Part shown: piece by piece, positions 7,064 to 14,693 of the stretch
Layout: every line of letters starts with the position of its first letter
Position numbering within the stretch: the first letter of the stretch is position 1
Source of the DNA: Saccharopolyspora pogona
Lineage (GTDB): Bacteria > Actinomycetota > Actinomycetes > Mycobacteriales > Pseudonocardiaceae
Length of the DNA: 64,000 nucleotides
Assembly (NCBI RefSeq): GCF_014697215.1
Contig: NZ_CP031143.1
Coordinates: forward strand, 22,103 to 86,102
Reading direction: 5' to 3'
Notes under the pieces: model-generated
Told to the model about the DNA's origin: nothing
Database searches by the model: none
What the model saw: only the letters and a program-made list of their open reading frames with translations
Program-made: the position numbers and the translations under genes

Positions 7064-8349
7064 GCACCGGAATTGAGTGGACCGACGAGACCTGGAACCC
7101 GGTTACCGGGTGCACGAAGGTCTCCCCAGGCTGTGACAACTGCTACGCGCTGACCCTCGCCGAGCGGTTCCGGGGCACCCCCGGGCACTACTTCGAGAAC
7201 GGGTTCGACGTTCAGCTGCGCCCCGACAAGCTCATCGAGCCGCTGAAGTGGCGCAAGCCGCGCCGCATCTTTGTGAACTCAATGAGCGACCTGTTCCACC
7301 AGGACGTTCCGGGGAGCTACATCGCCCAGGTCTGGGCCACCATGGCAGCCACCCCGCAGCACACCTACCAGGTGCTGACCAAGCGGCACGGCCGGATGCG
7401 TTCTCTGCTGTCCAACCCGTACTTCCGCAAGGACGTCATGGGCTGGCTGCGGCAGGACGGGCACCCGATCCCGGCCTGGCCGCTGCCGAACGTGTGGCTC
7501 GGCGTCAGCGTCGAGGACCAGAAGCGCGCTGACCGCCGCATCCCCGCCCTACTCGAAACCCCCGCCGCCGTCCGGTTCTTGAGTTGCGAACCGCTGCTGG
7601 GGCCCGTCGACCTCACGAAGTGGCTACCACCCATCTCCCCGATGGATCCGACAACCGCGCCGAAGTCGTGGAGTGACTGGACTTGGCCCGACTGGGTGCC
7701 ACAGACGGTTCGCGACCAGATCGAAAGCTTCTGGGGGCCAAAATCGGCACGAACCCCGCAACAGTGGATGCGGGACATGCACGTGCAGGGTTCGCACCCG
7801 TTCGGTACCACCGTCACCAGCGGCGACGGATTCGGCCACAACCCGCCGCAGGTTACCGGCCGATGGGTGCACGCCTGGAACAACGTCGGTCGGCTGGTTC
7901 ACGACGACGGCTCGTTCTCCTACACGTCGTTCTCGCAGCGCGCGATACGTGAACAGCGTCGCCTGAACTGGATCATCTGCGGCGGCGAGAGTGGCCCGAA
8001 GTCGAGGCCGATGCACCCCGACTGGGCCCGCAACCTGCGCGACCAGTGCCTGCAGGCCAACGTGCCGTTTTTCTTCAAACAGTGGGGGAACTGGGCGCCG
8101 CCCGACCCCGAGCACGGGAACTCCGTTTTCGACTACGTCACCAACGACGACCGCGTCCAGGTCGTCAACGACCACGGTGTCCGGCTTGGTCGCCCCTGGC
8201 CCGGCTGGCGGGTGCAAGACGGTACACGCGACGCCGCCGTGATGCGCCGCTACGCCAAGCACGCCGCTGGCCGCCTGCTCGACGGCCGCACCTGGGACCA
8301 GTACCCGCAGCAGCACGAATCCCGCGAAAAGAAGGGGAACATCGCGTGA
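7060..8349 (+). CDS. Phage Gp37/Gp68 family protein (DUF5131)
   Basis: This 429-residue protein matches the phage Gp37/Gp68 family: GIEWTDETWNPVTGC, then Cys18, Cys25 and Cys28 in CTKVSPGCDNCYA, the FVNSMSDLFH block, VWLGVSVEDQ, FLSCEPLLGPVDL and the C-terminal GGESGPKSRPMHPDW and PFFFKQWG. The clustered cysteines look like a metal or Fe-S site. The catalytic role is not established; family members often sit beside DNA methylases, as here. An ideal AGGAGG at 7047-7052 fixes ATG 7060. It overlaps both neighbours by four bases. About 100 residues between the SCEP and GGES blocks appear to be an insertion. Confidence 0.88.
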   Translation: MSTGIEWTDETWNPVTGCTKVSPGCDNCYALTLAERFRGTPGHYFENGFDVQLRPDKLIEPLKWRKPRRIFVNSMSDLFHQDVPGSYIAQVWATMAATPQHTYQVLTKRHGRMRSLLSNPYFRKDVMGWLRQDGHPIPAWPLPNVWLGVSVEDQKRADRRIPALLETPAAVRFLSCEPLLGPVDLTKWLPPISPMDPTTAPKSWSDWTWPDWVPQTVRDQIESFWGPKSARTPQQWMRDMHVQGSHPFGTTVTSGDGFGHNPPQVTGRWVHAWNNVGRLVHDDGSFSYTSFSQRAIREQRRLNWIICGGESGPKSRPMHPDWARNLRDQCLQANVPFFFKQWGNWAPPDPEHGNSVFDYVTNDDRVQVVNDHGVRLGRPWPGWRVQDGTRDAAVMRRYAKHAAGRLLDGRTWDQYPQQHESREKKGNIA

Positions 8350-9722
8350 TCACCATCACCGATCTGTTCTGCGGGGCCGGCGGCTCGTCGCAGGGAGCAT
8401 CCGCGGTCGACGGCGTCGAGGTCCGTATGGCCGCCAACCATTGGCAGCTCGCGATCGACACCCACCAGACGAACTACCCCACCGTCGACCACGACTGCGC
8501 CGACATCAGCCAGGTTGACCCGCGCCGTTACCCGCGCACGAGCGTGCTTTGGGCCTCGCCGGAGTGCACGAACCACAGCGTGGCGAAGGGCGTCAAGCGG
8601 GCGCAGCCGACCCTGTGGGACAAGCCGGACCCGGCCGCCGAGCGCAGCAGGGCAACGATGTGGGACGTGGTGCGGTTCGCTGAACACCACCGCTACCAGG
8701 CGATCATCGTGGAGAACGTCGTTGACGCCGCACGGTGGGAACTCTGGTCGGCGTGGCTCACGGCGATGCAGGCACTCGGCTACGAGCACCGCACCGTGTT
8801 TCTGAACTCGATGCACGCCCCGGCGACGAAAGCCCCGCGCGCACCGCAGTCCCGTGACCGCCTGTACATCGTGTTTTGGCGCAAGGGAAACCCCGCGCCG
8901 GACGTCGAGCCGCACCCGCTGGCCTGGTGCCAGAAGTGTGACCGTGACGTGAACGCGGTGCAGTCGTGGAAGAACGGCAAGCGCTGGGGCCGCTACCGGG
9001 CCCAGTACGTCTACCGCTGCCCAACTCCGCGCTGCCACGAGGTCGTCGAGCCCTACGTCAGCCCCGCGGCATCGGCGATCGATTGGAGCCTGACCGGCGA
9101 GCGCATCGGTGACCGGGTGGTGCCGCTCAAGGACGCCACGATGCGCCGCATCAAGATCGGCCTGGAGAAATTCGCGACCATGCCGCAGCTCGTTCCGGCC
9201 GGCGGCACCTGGAACCTGTCGACCACGCCAATCGACCTGCCAATGAGGGCCCGCACCACTCGGGAAACCGAGGGGCTGCTGGTCCCGGTTGAAGGACGGG
9301 ACGGCAAGTCGGCGGCACCGTCGTGGATGCCGCTGCGCACCCAAACCACTCGTAACGAGACAGCGCTGGTAATCCCGGACTACCTCCGACATGGGGTCGC
9401 GTTCGTCGCCGAGCTGCGCGGGGGAGGCTCCAACGCACGGAACGTGTCCGAACCGCTGGCCACTGTCACCGCGTCCGGCAATCACCACATGCTCGTGCGC
9501 GAGGTCATCCCCCCGCAGCCCGAACCCGCCCCGAAGATTCCAGCGATCGAGGACTGCACGTTCCGGATGCTCACGCCGGACGAGATCAAGCGCGCGATGG
9601 CGTTCGGTGGCGATTACGCGCTGCTCGGAACCAAGCGGGAGCGCGTGAAGTTGCTGGGCAACGCGGTTACCCCGCCCGCCGCCGAATGGCTCGTGCGCGC
9701 TGTCCGCGACTCCCTCGTCTGA
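8346..9722 (+). CDS. C5-cytosine DNA methyltransferase
   Basis: The 458-residue enzyme would transfer methyl from S-adenosylmethionine to cytosine. Motif I is DLFCGAGGSSQG (6-17), the catalytic loop is ASPECTNHS with Cys74, motif VI is VENV (122-125), motif VIII is QSRDRLYIVF, and the C-terminal motif X is LLGNAVTPPAAEWL. The loop reads SPEC rather than the usual PPC. Between the lobes is an inserted zinc ribbon with Cys195, Cys198, Cys225 and Cys230. The GTG start overlaps the previous stop. With no cognate endonuclease nearby it is probably an orphan that protects element DNA. Confidence 0.9.
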   Translation: MITITDLFCGAGGSSQGASAVDGVEVRMAANHWQLAIDTHQTNYPTVDHDCADISQVDPRRYPRTSVLWASPECTNHSVAKGVKRAQPTLWDKPDPAAERSRATMWDVVRFAEHHRYQAIIVENVVDAARWELWSAWLTAMQALGYEHRTVFLNSMHAPATKAPRAPQSRDRLYIVFWRKGNPAPDVEPHPLAWCQKCDRDVNAVQSWKNGKRWGRYRAQYVYRCPTPRCHEVVEPYVSPAASAIDWSLTGERIGDRVVPLKDATMRRIKIGLEKFATMPQLVPAGGTWNLSTTPIDLPMRARTTRETEGLLVPVEGRDGKSAAPSWMPLRTQTTRNETALVIPDYLRHGVAFVAELRGGGSNARNVSEPLATVTASGNHHMLVREVIPPQPEPAPKIPAIEDCTFRMLTPDEIKRAMAFGGDYALLGTKRERVKLLGNAVTPPAAEWLVRAVRDSLV

Positions 9723-9760
9723 CCGCTACTCCAACCACCAACCACACGAGGAGATCCGCC

Positions 9761-10519
9761 ATGCCTGACACCAACGTGTCCCCCGGTCTGCTGCGGCAGC
9801 TGCGGGATGAGTTCGCCACCCTGCAGGCCTGCGGCCAGGGCGACCCGTACAGCCTCGCGGAAGCCGCCGTCCGAATCACCGGCCACGAGATCACTCAGCT
9901 CGCCGCCCGCGCCGAATTCCTGAAGCAGCTCGCAGATTGGCGGTTCGGGGCACTGCTCGACATGCGCGATCGCGCCCAGAAGGCCGAGGCCGACCGGGAC
10001 GCGGCGCTCGAACGTCGGCCGCGGAAAGAGGACCCGATGACCACCACGAACAGGCAAGACAAGGCCCCGCAGATCACCGACGTCTACCAGGTCGTCACCT
10101 ACGAACAGCCCTGCGGCGAAGGAGACGAGCGAATCGAGCCTGGCACCTACGTGGTCGGTGGCGAGTACGCGGAGGAAGGTGCCGAAGTTGTAGTGCTCGT
10201 TGTACTCGCATTGGACGAGGGTGGTTTCGACGCTACCCAGTACGTCGCTGGCCGGATCGCCGCGGCATTGTCCGGTGCTGCGACCCCGCCACCCAAGGAC
10301 ATCACCGAGGCGATCCGGTTGCTGACCCTCGCCGAAAAGGCCCGCCGCGATTACGCCCGTGGTACTTACGCCCGCCGAGTGCACAAGCAGGTCTCCGAGA
10401 CGCTCGAAGCCGAAGCCGACGTCTACAAGACGGCGGCCGAGATCCTCCGCAACCCGCAGATCCTGAAGGGAATCATCCCTTTGTCGCAGTGGGGCGAAAT
10501 CGAGGCAGGTGCGGCATGA
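9761..10519 (+). CDS. Hypothetical early protein (252 aa)
   Basis: No family is recognised. The start at 9761 follows GAGGAG and a CAACCACCAACCACA leader at 9732-9746. Residues 1-90 are helical; a second potential start, MTTTNRQDK at 10037, has GAAAGAGGA upstream and could give a shorter product containing only the beta-rich and helical C-terminal part. It overlaps the next gene by ATGA. Confidence 0.6.
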   Translation: MPDTNVSPGLLRQLRDEFATLQACGQGDPYSLAEAAVRITGHEITQLAARAEFLKQLADWRFGALLDMRDRAQKAEADRDAALERRPRKEDPMTTTNRQDKAPQITDVYQVVTYEQPCGEGDERIEPGTYVVGGEYAEEGAEVVVLVVLALDEGGFDATQYVAGRIAAALSGAATPPPKDITEAIRLLTLAEKARRDYARGTYARRVHKQVSETLEAEADVYKTAAEILRNPQILKGIIPLSQWGEIEAGAA

Positions 10520-10890
10520 CCAGCATTGATGACCTGGCCGACCAGGTGTTCAAGCTGACCAACGCCGTGGCAGCGATCCAACGGCAGCTACGTCCGGTTG
10601 ACGAGGAAGGGCTGCCGATCCCGAGCTACATGGGCAGGAGCCGTCCGGATGGCGACCCCACCGGGATCGACGGGCCGCGCTGGCAGGTTGGCGGCAGCTG
10701 GACGGTGATCGCACCCAGTGACCCGGATTTGCGAGACGGCCTGTTCCTGCGCGACTACGACGGTCAGCGGACCGGAGACGTCGGCGCGCTCGACATCGAC
10801 GAGGCGCTGCGCCTGGCCGCTGCTCTGGTGGCAGCAGCCAGGTATCAGCAGGACGAGATGTACCGGAAGCGGAAGGACCAGCAATCGTGA
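10516..10890 (+). CDS. Hypothetical protein (124 aa)
   Basis: The frame starts at ATG 10516, overlapping the preceding stop. The N-terminal 25 residues are coiled-coil-like (DDLADQVFKLTNAVAAIQRQ), followed by a compact beta-type region. No family is recognised. It is translationally coupled on both sides, so it probably works with the downstream nuclease. Confidence 0.6.
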   Translation: MTSIDDLADQVFKLTNAVAAIQRQLRPVDEEGLPIPSYMGRSRPDGDPTGIDGPRWQVGGSWTVIAPSDPDLRDGLFLRDYDGQRTGDVGALDIDEALRLAAALVAAARYQQDEMYRKRKDQQS

Positions 10891-11396
10891 CCGCACCTCG
10901 CAAGCGCACCCGCCGTTCGGCCAAGGCCGCCGGCGCCCGGTTCGAGCGCGCCATTGCCGACTACCTCGCCGAGCACATCGACGACCGAATCGACAAGCGC
11001 CCGAAGAACGGCGCAAAGGACCGTGGCGACATCGGCGGTGTCCGGCTCTCCCCCGCGCTCCGCGGCGGCCGGATTGTCGTCGAGTGCAAAGACAGCGCCC
11101 GCACCAACCTCGCAGGGTGGGCCGCTGAAGCGGAGAACGAGCGCGGCAACGACGACGCGGTGGCCGCTGTGATCGTCCACAAACGGCACGGAGTAGCCGA
11201 CCCCGGCCAGCAGTGGGTGACCTGCACAGTTGACAACTTCATCGCCCTACTCACCGGCGAACGACCGCAGACCGAGGAGGATGCGGAAGCCGAGGAGTGG
11301 GTGCAGCGCATGGCCAACCTTCCTGACGACCAGGTGCGCGCGCTGCTGGCCCGCGGCGGCTGGCTGCAGACAGACAGCGAGGAGTTGACCGCGTGA
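10887..11396 (+). CDS. PD-(D/E)XK nuclease, Holliday-junction-resolvase-like
   Basis: This 169-residue protein has Glu20 in ARFERAIADYL, Asp48 in KDRGDIGGV and Glu66-x-Lys68 in IVVECKD, the metal-binding set of the archaeal Hjc-like and phage resolvase nucleases. The C-terminal 50 residues are an acidic extra region. The GTG start overlaps the upstream stop. It lies at the end of the replication and recombination block, where phages usually encode a junction resolvase. Structure-specific cleavage is inferred from family. Confidence 0.75.
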   Translation: MTAPRKRTRRSAKAAGARFERAIADYLAEHIDDRIDKRPKNGAKDRGDIGGVRLSPALRGGRIVVECKDSARTNLAGWAAEAENERGNDDAVAAVIVHKRHGVADPGQQWVTCTVDNFIALLTGERPQTEEDAEAEEWVQRMANLPDDQVRALLARGGWLQTDSEELTA

Positions 11397-11674
11397 CCAC
11401 CGAGCAGCAGCGCGCGCAGTGGCGCAGAGACCGGGACCGGATCACGCAGGTTGCCGAGACGCTGCGCCGCGCATCCCGCCGGCAGCAGGCGGAAAGCCAG
11501 GTTGGCCGCGCGCCGATCGTGCCCGCGGAACGGTATGTGCTGGTCGGATTTCTTGACGAACTCGCGCTCGCCGCTGGTCGGGGTGACCTTCCCGCCGGCG
11601 TTCGCCGCGTCGGACTCGAATTGTGCGATGCGTTGATGCGAGAGCTTGGCGACATCCAGCCGACGACGACCTGA
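11393..11674 (+). CDS. Hypothetical protein (93 aa)
   Basis: The GTG at 11393 overlaps the nuclease stop. The product is helical and basic at the N-terminus (QQRAQWRRDRDRITQV). It is the last gene before a strong terminator, so it closes the early rightward operon. No family is recognised. Confidence 0.55.
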   Translation: MTTEQQRAQWRRDRDRITQVAETLRRASRRQQAESQVGRAPIVPAERYVLVGFLDELALAAGRGDLPAGVRRVGLELCDALMRELGDIQPTTT

Positions 11675-11692
11675 AACCCCTTGAACCACCAC

Positions 11693-11726
11693 GAAAGCCC
11701 TGGAGGGTTGACTCTCCGGGGCTTTC
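11693..11726 (+). terminator. Terminator of the early operon
   Basis: GAAAGCCC and GGAG on the left arm pair with CTCC and GGGCTTTC on the right arm around an eight-base loop. It directly follows the last early gene. Confidence 0.8.
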
Positions 11727-11749
11727 TGGTTCACTCAGTCGGCCGCTGC

Positions 11750-11781
11750 GGTCTAGATCCAGACCAGTCTATATTTAGACT
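11750..11781 (+). promoter_or_regulatory. AGTCTA operators and leaderless promoter
   Basis: GGTCT at 11750-11754 pairs with AGACC at 11761-11765, and AGTCTA at 11766-11771 pairs with TAGACT at 11776-11781, two adjacent inverted repeats of one consensus. A -10 TATATT at 11770-11775 ends six bases before ATG 11782, so the transcript is probably leaderless and the operators would cover the promoter. Autoregulation by the HTH product downstream is the simplest reading. Confidence 0.55.
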
Positions 11782-12612
11782 ATGAAAGAGGAGATCCTCT
11801 CCGAACTCCGGAACTACGCCCGGTGGGTCTCCCGGCGCGATCCCCTGGTCCGCGAGGCACGCCGCAGGGGCGCCACCTGGAGCGAGATCGTCGAAGCGTC
11901 CGGGCTGGCCAAGCAGACCATCGCCAACATCCTGAAAACCGCCGACCCAGAGGAGAAAGCCGTGCAGGCCACCGACACCGCCCAGTACTTCCCGCACCAC
12001 CCGCACTTCGTCAGTGTTGAGCGAGGCACCTACCGGAACAAATTCGTGTTCAAGCCGTTCACCGGCCGCGAGCCGGAGCCGGTCGCGCCGCACCACCCCG
12101 GCGTCTTCGAGGGACCGGTGTATGAGGAGTGGAAGCAGCGCCGCGACGAGCTCCAGGCGGCCGGGGACCTGTGGGCCATGGCGCGCTACCGCATCGATAT
12201 GGAGCCGCTGTTCCAGCGTGGGGCCAAGGAGTGGCCGAGGGTTGTTGCCGCGGTGAAGGAGATGCGCGAGGCGTATGCGGGCTTGAGGTCGGCAACCGCG
12301 TGGGATTCCGCAGTGATGCGGCTGCTGGACGCGCAGGATGCGGCGCTTCAGGCCATGACCGACTGGGACAACAGTGTGGGTTGCGAAATCGCCCGGACTG
12401 AAGCGAGGCAGCCAGGCTCTGTGCACGACGGGCCAGGCTGGCGACGGCTGGCGCAGGAGATGGGCTTTGATTCTGCTGATTGGCAGGTGGGCACCTACTA
12501 CTGGTCGGATCGGTCATGGGGCGACAGTCCTGTCGATGATCTGAAGTCCGAGATCGATCAGCAGAAGCGGAGGCTGCGGGAGATCGCGTCGTTCAGCAAG
12601 CAGCAGGCATAG
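11782..12612 (+). CDS. HTH regulator with long helical C-terminus
   Basis: The 276-residue protein has an N-terminal helix-turn-helix, TWSEIVEASGLAKQTIANIL (about 33-52), preceded by a basic helix. The remainder is a long helical region with a Trp/Tyr-rich end and a terminal coiled coil (DDLKSEIDQQKRRLREIA). It has its own AT-rich promoter with operator-like repeats and its own terminator, so it is an independent unit. Function beyond DNA binding is unknown. Confidence 0.6.
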   Translation: MKEEILSELRNYARWVSRRDPLVREARRRGATWSEIVEASGLAKQTIANILKTADPEEKAVQATDTAQYFPHHPHFVSVERGTYRNKFVFKPFTGREPEPVAPHHPGVFEGPVYEEWKQRRDELQAAGDLWAMARYRIDMEPLFQRGAKEWPRVVAAVKEMREAYAGLRSATAWDSAVMRLLDAQDAALQAMTDWDNSVGCEIARTEARQPGSVHDGPGWRRLAQEMGFDSADWQVGTYYWSDRSWGDSPVDDLKSEIDQQKRRLREIASFSKQQA

Positions 12613-12649
12613 CAGTGCCGTAGCTACTCCTCTCCTACTTCTGTCCTTT

Positions 12650-12681
12650 GTGGCCCCAGGTGACCGGTCACCTGGGGCCAC
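12650..12681 (+). terminator. Perfect 32-base palindromic terminator
   Basis: GTGGCCCCAGGTGACC is followed immediately by its reverse complement GGTCACCTGGGGCCAC. It lies about 40 bases after the HTH gene stop and is the obvious terminator for it. Confidence 0.75.
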
Positions 12682-12790
12682 TGTCATTTGTCAGCGAACG
12701 CAATGGTTTTAGTGTCAACTGAAGAAATTGCGGCAGTCAAATGCAAGCGTCTGCAAGCATCCCCCTCACAGAACGGCAAGGATCTGAACC

Positions 12791-13009
12791 ATGCCCCGCG
12801 AACCCGAAGCCTTGTACCGCGCTCTCGTCGACCTACGCCGTGCCATGGACGGCCGGCCGCCAGCAACTGCGCCGCTTCAGCGGCCATCACCACGATCACG
12901 CGGCATGGTGATCGATCCGTCCCAGACAGGCGAGATCGCCCGCCGGGCACCCGAGGACACGATCCTTCCCGGCACCCCGTTACGGTCGCGCGGTGACCAC
13001 CTCAGCTGA
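12791..13009 (+). CDS. Hypothetical small protein (72 aa)
   Basis: The frame has AAGGAT upstream of ATG 12791 and a helical N-terminus (PEALYRALVDLRRAMDG). It overlaps the start of the next frame by 17 bases. Neither family nor function is recognised; coding status is moderately supported. Confidence 0.4.
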   Translation: MPREPEALYRALVDLRRAMDGRPPATAPLQRPSPRSRGMVIDPSQTGEIARRAPEDTILPGTPLRSRGDHLS

Positions 13010-13376
13010 CCACATCGGCACGTCAGGAGATCCGCTATGCGCGCTGTTAGCCACAGCCTCGCCGGATGACAGCCTGGCGTTGCTGCCTTTGGCGGTTCGC
13101 CGCGCCGCGGAGCTCGCCGAGCACCTGCGTGACGCTGTCCAGTTGCGTTCCGGGTCGACAGATCCGTTTCTGGTCGATCTGGTCGCGGCGATGGACGCCG
13201 CGGCGGACGTGCATGAGCGTTTCGTCTCGGCCTGGTCGGACACCGCGGCGCTCAGCGACATCACACAGGAGATGTTGGAGGCCGATGTGTGCGCTCTGAC
13301 GGAGACCTGGGCCTCTGTGATCAACGTTGTTGCCGACCACAAGAGCGTGCTTGATCAGGACCAGAGCGGGGCTTGA
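12993..13376 (+). CDS. Hypothetical helical protein (127 aa)
   Basis: A GTG start at 12993 gives an acidic, almost wholly helical protein (ALLPLAVRRAAELAEHLRDA and onward). Codon third positions are GC-rich as in real genes nearby. No family is recognised, and its end faces the convergent membrane gene. Confidence 0.5.
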   Translation: MTTSADHIGTSGDPLCALLATASPDDSLALLPLAVRRAAELAEHLRDAVQLRSGSTDPFLVDLVAAMDAAADVHERFVSAWSDTAALSDITQEMLEADVCALTETWASVINVVADHKSVLDQDQSGA

Positions 13377-13426
13377 ACCGCTGGCCGTGAACGTGAAGCG
13401 GGCGTTAACAGCGATTGCGTCAACTC

Positions 13427-13909
13427 TCACGACTTTTGATCCGAAGAGGTTGCGCTTTCATCCGAGGACGCCTCCGCCCGGTGGTACTCGCGGTAGCAGT
13501 AGACGCCCTCGTGCGCTCCCCACAAGATCACCATGACCCAGGTCAGTTGTGACAGCTGGGAGTAGGGGTTCAGTGGCCCGCCGCCCAGCAGAGCTGCGGC
13601 TCCAGGTAGGCCCACGAGGGCGGCGACCCCCGTGCCGAGGACGACAGAGGCGTCGTCGTCTGGGTGCTGCGCGGCATGCCGCCATGCCCGCAGCAGCAGC
13701 ACGCGCGCGACGGCCAGCACGCCGAGGCCGAGCGCGGTGCTGACGGTGGCGCCCGGCACGCTGGCCAGCGGCCAGTCGGTGATCGCGGCCGGAGCCCATA
13801 CGGTGGCCACGGCGGCCGCGGCGACCAGGGTCGCGGCGATCCGCCCAGCGCGGTGCGGGATAGCGGGGAACAGGAAGTCGGGCAACTTGCCCACGTTGAT
13901 CATCGGCAC
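13427..13909 (-). CDS. Small membrane protein (160 aa)
   Basis: This leftward gene encodes four hydrophobic stretches, at about residues 22-42, 55-72, 90-108 and 120-136, with a Ser/Asp-rich cytoplasmic tail (AEASSDESATSSDQKS). It is the only leftward gene in this part and converges on 12993-13376. Its start is GTG at 13909 and lacks a strong ribosome site. A role in superinfection immunity or envelope change is possible but not shown. Confidence 0.55.
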   Translation of the reverse strand: MPMINVGKLPDFLFPAIPHRAGRIAATLVAAAAVATVWAPAAITDWPLASVPGATVSTALGLGVLAVARVLLLRAWRHAAQHPDDDASVVLGTGVAALVGLPGAAALLGGGPLNPYSQLSQLTWVMVILWGAHEGVYCYREYHRAEASSDESATSSDQKS

Positions 13910-14029
13910 TAGGCGAGTGTGCCGTAATGATCCACTGCCGTCAGGGTGATTTGCCGCTGACGGCGCGCGAGATCAGGCACCTGGCGGGTTGGTGATCTCG
14001 TGACCGGACGCCGGCGCTGGCCGTGAAAG

Positions 14030-14061
14030 CGGGCCCCGCACCAACTTCGGTGCGGGGCCCG
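14030..14061. terminator. Strong hairpin, 13-bp stem
   Basis: CGGGCCCCGCACC pairs perfectly with GGTGCGGGGCCCG around AACTTC. No convincing rightward gene ends just before it, so it may shield the downstream promoter from read-through. Confidence 0.6.
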
Positions 14062-14126
14062 TCTCGTGTTGCTGGGTGGAGATCGCCGAGCGCATCGGCG
14101 ATGAAGCGTCTGTTCACCCGAACGTT

Positions 14127-14187
14127 GGATAGAAATTTATCCACACTGCGGGCATAGTCGGTGTTGTCAGCGGATAAAAAATTATCC
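14127..14187 (+). promoter_or_regulatory. Paired GGATA palindromic operators
   Basis: GGATAGAAATTTATCC at 14127-14142 and GGATAAAAAATTATCC at 14172-14187 are 16-base near-perfect palindromes with centres 45 bases apart. They flank the likely promoter of the small zinc gene at 14215 in an otherwise very GC-rich sequence. The regulator is unknown. Confidence 0.6.
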
Positions 14188-14214
14188 AACAGGACAACGA
14201 AAAGGAGCACCACC

Positions 14215-14349
14215 ATGTCCCGCATCCAGCTTCCCGTAAACCAGCCGGACAACACCTGTGCCGCATGCGGCTCTAGCTACCCGACCCGCAGCCTCAACGG
14301 CGACAAGGTCTGCTGCTGCTGCTACGAGGCAATGACCAGCAACGACTGA
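14215..14349 (+). CDS. 44-aa cysteine-rich micro-protein
   Basis: ATG 14215 has AAAGGAG at 14201-14207. The product carries CAACG near the middle and a run of four cysteines (VCCCCYEAM), a zinc-knuckle type arrangement. It is the first gene behind the GGATA operators. Such small zinc proteins are often phage regulators, but no function can be given. Confidence 0.65.
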   Translation: MSRIQLPVNQPDNTCAACGSSYPTRSLNGDKVCCCCYEAMTSND

Positions 14350-14396
14350 ACAGTCCCGGACAAACCGACGGGCCTATGTGGAGGGAACTGCTGACG

Positions 14397-14693
14397 ATGA
14401 AGCGTCTGGAGTACGACCCAGAACGCGACGGGCTGGAGTTCGCGATCGTGGCCAACCAACTGGCCGCCTACTTGCGGGCCCGCCACGACGAGAACACGGC
14501 CGAGGCAGTGCGGCAGCTCGGCCACGCCGAAGCCGCGACCGAACAGCTGCTTGACCAGCTGCTCGCCGACCTCGACGGCCGCCTCAGCCGCCGGGAGATG
14601 GCCGCGGCCCTGGGCGTGACCCACGGGAGCGTCAACTACCGCATCTCTCGGCACCGCCGGCGCCTCCTCGACGCCGAGGAGGACGAGGACTGA
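14397..14693 (+). CDS. Putative helix-turn-helix protein
   Basis: The protein (98 aa from ATG 14397) is helical with a C-terminal SRREMAAALGVTHGSVNYRI motif, a good helix-turn-helix. GGAGG at 14380-14384 favours 14397 over the earlier in-frame ATG at 14376, although the gap is 12 bases. Its stop overlaps the next ATG. A regulator of this small operon is likely. Confidence 0.6.
   Translation: MKRLEYDPERDGLEFAIVANQLAAYLRARHDENTAEAVRQLGHAEAATEQLLDQLLADLDGRLSRREMAAALGVTHGSVNYRISRHRRRLLDAEEDED

Larger units (their letters stand above)
13910..14214. other. Intergenic control region (305 bases)
   Basis: This stretch holds a strong hairpin at 14030-14061 and a pair of AT-rich palindromes at 14127-14187. 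A 22-codon frame at 13927-13995 lacks a ribosome site. No other gene is supported. Confidence 0.6.

Noticed and set aside
8250..9488. Leftward open frame antisense to the methylase
   Set aside because: The rightward frame carries all methylase motifs; the antisense is a GC shadow.
13927..13995. 22-codon open frame before the strong hairpin
   Set aside because: No ribosome site and no recognisable product; chance frame is likely.
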